From Dehalococcoidia bacterium (lineage in GTDB: Bacteria; Chloroflexota; Dehalococcoidia; SAR202; UBA826), in NCBI GenBank assembly GCA_012965485.1, contig DTSF01000001.1, positions 1 through 6,217 on the forward strand: a DNA stretch of 6,217 nt, in the 5' to 3' direction. Both the position numbers and the translations under genes were made by a program. The notes under the pieces were generated by a model. That model did no database searches and was not told the DNA's origin. It saw only the letters and a program-made list of their open reading frames with translations. Below, in pieces: positions 5,071 through 6,217 of this stretch. How positions within the stretch are numbered: position 1 is the first letter of the stretch; each line of letters starts with the position of its first letter.

Positions 5071-6190
5071 ATATTGCTTGGAGTGGATCCGGTGTCGGAG
5101 TTGGAGCACGAGATGACAACCGCAGTTGTTGAAAGATCCAATCGTAAATATCCGAATTGAAAATCGCATAGACGTCATGGTTGCTTCTTTCGTCATTAAC
5201 CCAATCTTGAAGAGCCTTCGATTTGAGTTCATTGCGAACTCCAGATGACAATTCTTTCGCCGGTTGACGTTCGGAGATCATAAAAAAGAGAGTCTGGGTG
5301 AGGTTGTCTTTGTTTTTGACAGGCTCACTTAATTCTCCAGGGTCTAGTAAGAAAAAGTCCCGCTGGTAATCTGGGATAACTCCTTTGGCAATCCAACCCA
5401 TATCTCCTCCCAACCTGACTTTTTCTGGTATATCTACTGAAAATTCTCGTGCTATTTTGATATAGGCTAACTGAAATTGGTTTGGATCTGTGATATCCCT
5501 GACCGCATCCTCATATTTAACTTGCATTATGTCCATTTCACCAGTTTGTGGCATCACAATCCGGAAAAGGTGAACTTGCTCCGCTACAAATGGAACCGAC
5601 TCTCCAACCTGCTGTCTGAATTTTTCCCTAAGGATCGCCTTCCGCACTAACGACCTATGTGTTGACTCATCTATCTGAATAGTATTCAAATAGTTCAAAT
5701 GTCGCTCAGAGGTTTCTCGGGCAATCTGTTCCTCCGATTTACCTAAAGCCATTTGCTTCTCCGGCCGCATGATGAATTCTAGGTAGAGGCGCTTTATGAG
5801 AACGATATGGTCATTTATATCCTCGTCAGACACAAAAATTCCCTGAGATGGACCCATTTGCATCAAAATCTCATTTTCTACTATCAATTGGAGAGACTCA
5901 AATATTCCGGAGCTCGCATCAAATGTGCCTCCCAGAAATTCAGAACTTTTCTGTCTTATTCTCACTAACTCAACCAGATCTCCTCTTGTGTGCTCGACAC
6001 CATCCACTTTCACCACTAACTCCCTATGTGGCATTACAAACACCACAACGTATCCGGCTATGAATATTGAAATCACTAACAGAAAAGATATTCCTAGGAG
6101 GCCTATAGTTAGTCTTTGACGACGTCTTAGCACAGGCTGCTGCATAGCAACTCTTCTTTTATCTACATGTAGAGGACGACCAGAACTCAC
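5057..6190 (-). CDS. Membrane-anchored SurA/PpiC-like peptidyl-prolyl isomerase (foldase), start uncertain
   Basis: From GTG 6190 the product has 377 residues: a basic N-terminus (KRR, RRRQR), one membrane helix (about 28-52) orienting the rest to the outside, a SurA-N-like helical part (about 58-195: VDGVEHTRGDLVELVRIRQ, then QLIVENEILMQMGPSQGIFVSDEDI) and a parvulin-type rotamase part (about 203-310). The key parvulin pieces are IAREFSVD (246-253), RLGGDMGWIAKG (259-270), LLDPGELSEPV (281-291) and ISERQPAKEL. The tail APTPTPDPLQAIL (362-374) is low complexity. It would help secreted proteins fold outside the membrane. The frame stays open to the window edge with no other start codon, so the true start could lie beyond 6217; ATG 6145 (residue 16) with an upstream GAAGAG is another option. 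It is the first visible gene of the minus-strand operon. Residues 130-140 are encoded by an inverted repeat arm. Confidence 0.85.
   Translation of the reverse strand: MSSGRPLHVDKRRVAMQQPVLRRRQRLTIGLLGISFLLVISIFIAGYVVVFVMPHRELVVKVDGVEHTRGDLVELVRIRQKSSEFLGGTFDASSGIFESLQLIVENEILMQMGPSQGIFVSDEDINDHIVLIKRLYLEFIMRPEKQMALGKSEEQIARETSERHLNYLNTIQIDESTHRSLVRKAILREKFRQQVGESVPFVAEQVHLFRIVMPQTGEMDIMQVKYEDAVRDITDPNQFQLAYIKIAREFSVDIPEKVRLGGDMGWIAKGVIPDYQRDFFLLDPGELSEPVKNKDNLTQTLFFMISERQPAKELSSGVRNELKSKALQDWVNDERSNHDVYAIFNSDIYDWIFQQLRLSSRAPTPTPDPLQAILNSR
5773..5802 (+). repeat. Inverted repeat arm 2 (inside the foldase coding region)
   Basis: The plus strand reads the same 30 bases that arm 1 has on the minus strand. 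In the foldase frame (minus strand) it encodes residues 130-140, VLIKRLYLEFI. The arms are 702 bases apart and perfectly matched, far beyond chance in a window of this size. Both arms sit in functionally sensible contexts, so neither is obviously the foreign copy. Confidence 0.95.
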
Positions 6191-6217
6191 TTGATTTAAG
6201 ATTTTCCTGGAATGATT

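Noticed and set aside
5071..5772. Mobile element bounded by the 30-base inverted repeats
   Set aside because: The interval encodes only the continuous foldase frame. There is no transposase and no target-site duplication, and the arms lie inside host genes.

Overview
The window looks like a piece of a moderately AT-rich bacterial chromosome. The most likely host is a member of the Chloroflexota (Dehalococcoidia/SAR202-like). This is inferred from the style of the membrane-anchored SurA-type foldase with its Pro/Thr tail, its pairing with homoserine dehydrogenase, and an LprG-like lipoprotein outside an obvious actinobacterial context. No rRNA or other marker gene is present to prove it. UGA is used as a normal stop (the MFS gene and the ArsC-like gene both end in TGA), so the standard code applies.

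Left part, plus strand. Bases 1-198 are the 3' end of a gene whose product ends in a glycine-rich linker, one membrane segment and a short basic tail. A strong intrinsic terminator follows at 225-258. Then comes a two-gene unit: an LppX/LprA/F/G-family lipoprotein (293-1006) and, 17 bases later, a 14-helix MFS transporter (1024-2556) that resembles mycobacterial P55 (Rv1410c) rather than generic drug pumps. This is the same gene pair, in the same order and with nearly the same lengths, as the mycobacterial LprG-P55 lipid-export operon.

Right part, minus strand, read from right to left. A membrane-anchored SurA/PpiC-like foldase (6190 or beyond, down to 5057) is followed by homoserine dehydrogenase hom (5047-3755), a small thioredoxin-fold protein of the ArsC/Spx family (3729-3379) and a classical short-chain dehydrogenase (3382-2576). 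Spacings are 9 bases, 25 bases and a 4-base ATGA overlap, so they very probably form one operon. It converges on the MFS gene with only 19 bases between the stops.

The main discovery is in the ArsC/Spx-like gene. Its reading frame is interrupted at codon 12 by a single in-frame TGA, exactly where the family has the first cysteine of its CxxC redox motif. The frame is otherwise intact, starts at an ATG with a perfect GGAGG ribosome-binding site, and carries an 8-bp GC-rich hairpin with a GGA loop 23 bases after the TGA. These are the properties of a bacterial SECIS element, so this is a probable selenoprotein with a U-S-S-C active site. Ordinary gene calling would reduce it to a 76-residue fragment and miss the active site.

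A second oddity is a perfect 30-base inverted repeat: one arm lies inside the foldase coding region (5773-5802) and the other (5041-5070) covers the foldase stop codon and the ribosome-binding site and start codon of hom. In the shared mRNA the two arms are fully complementary.
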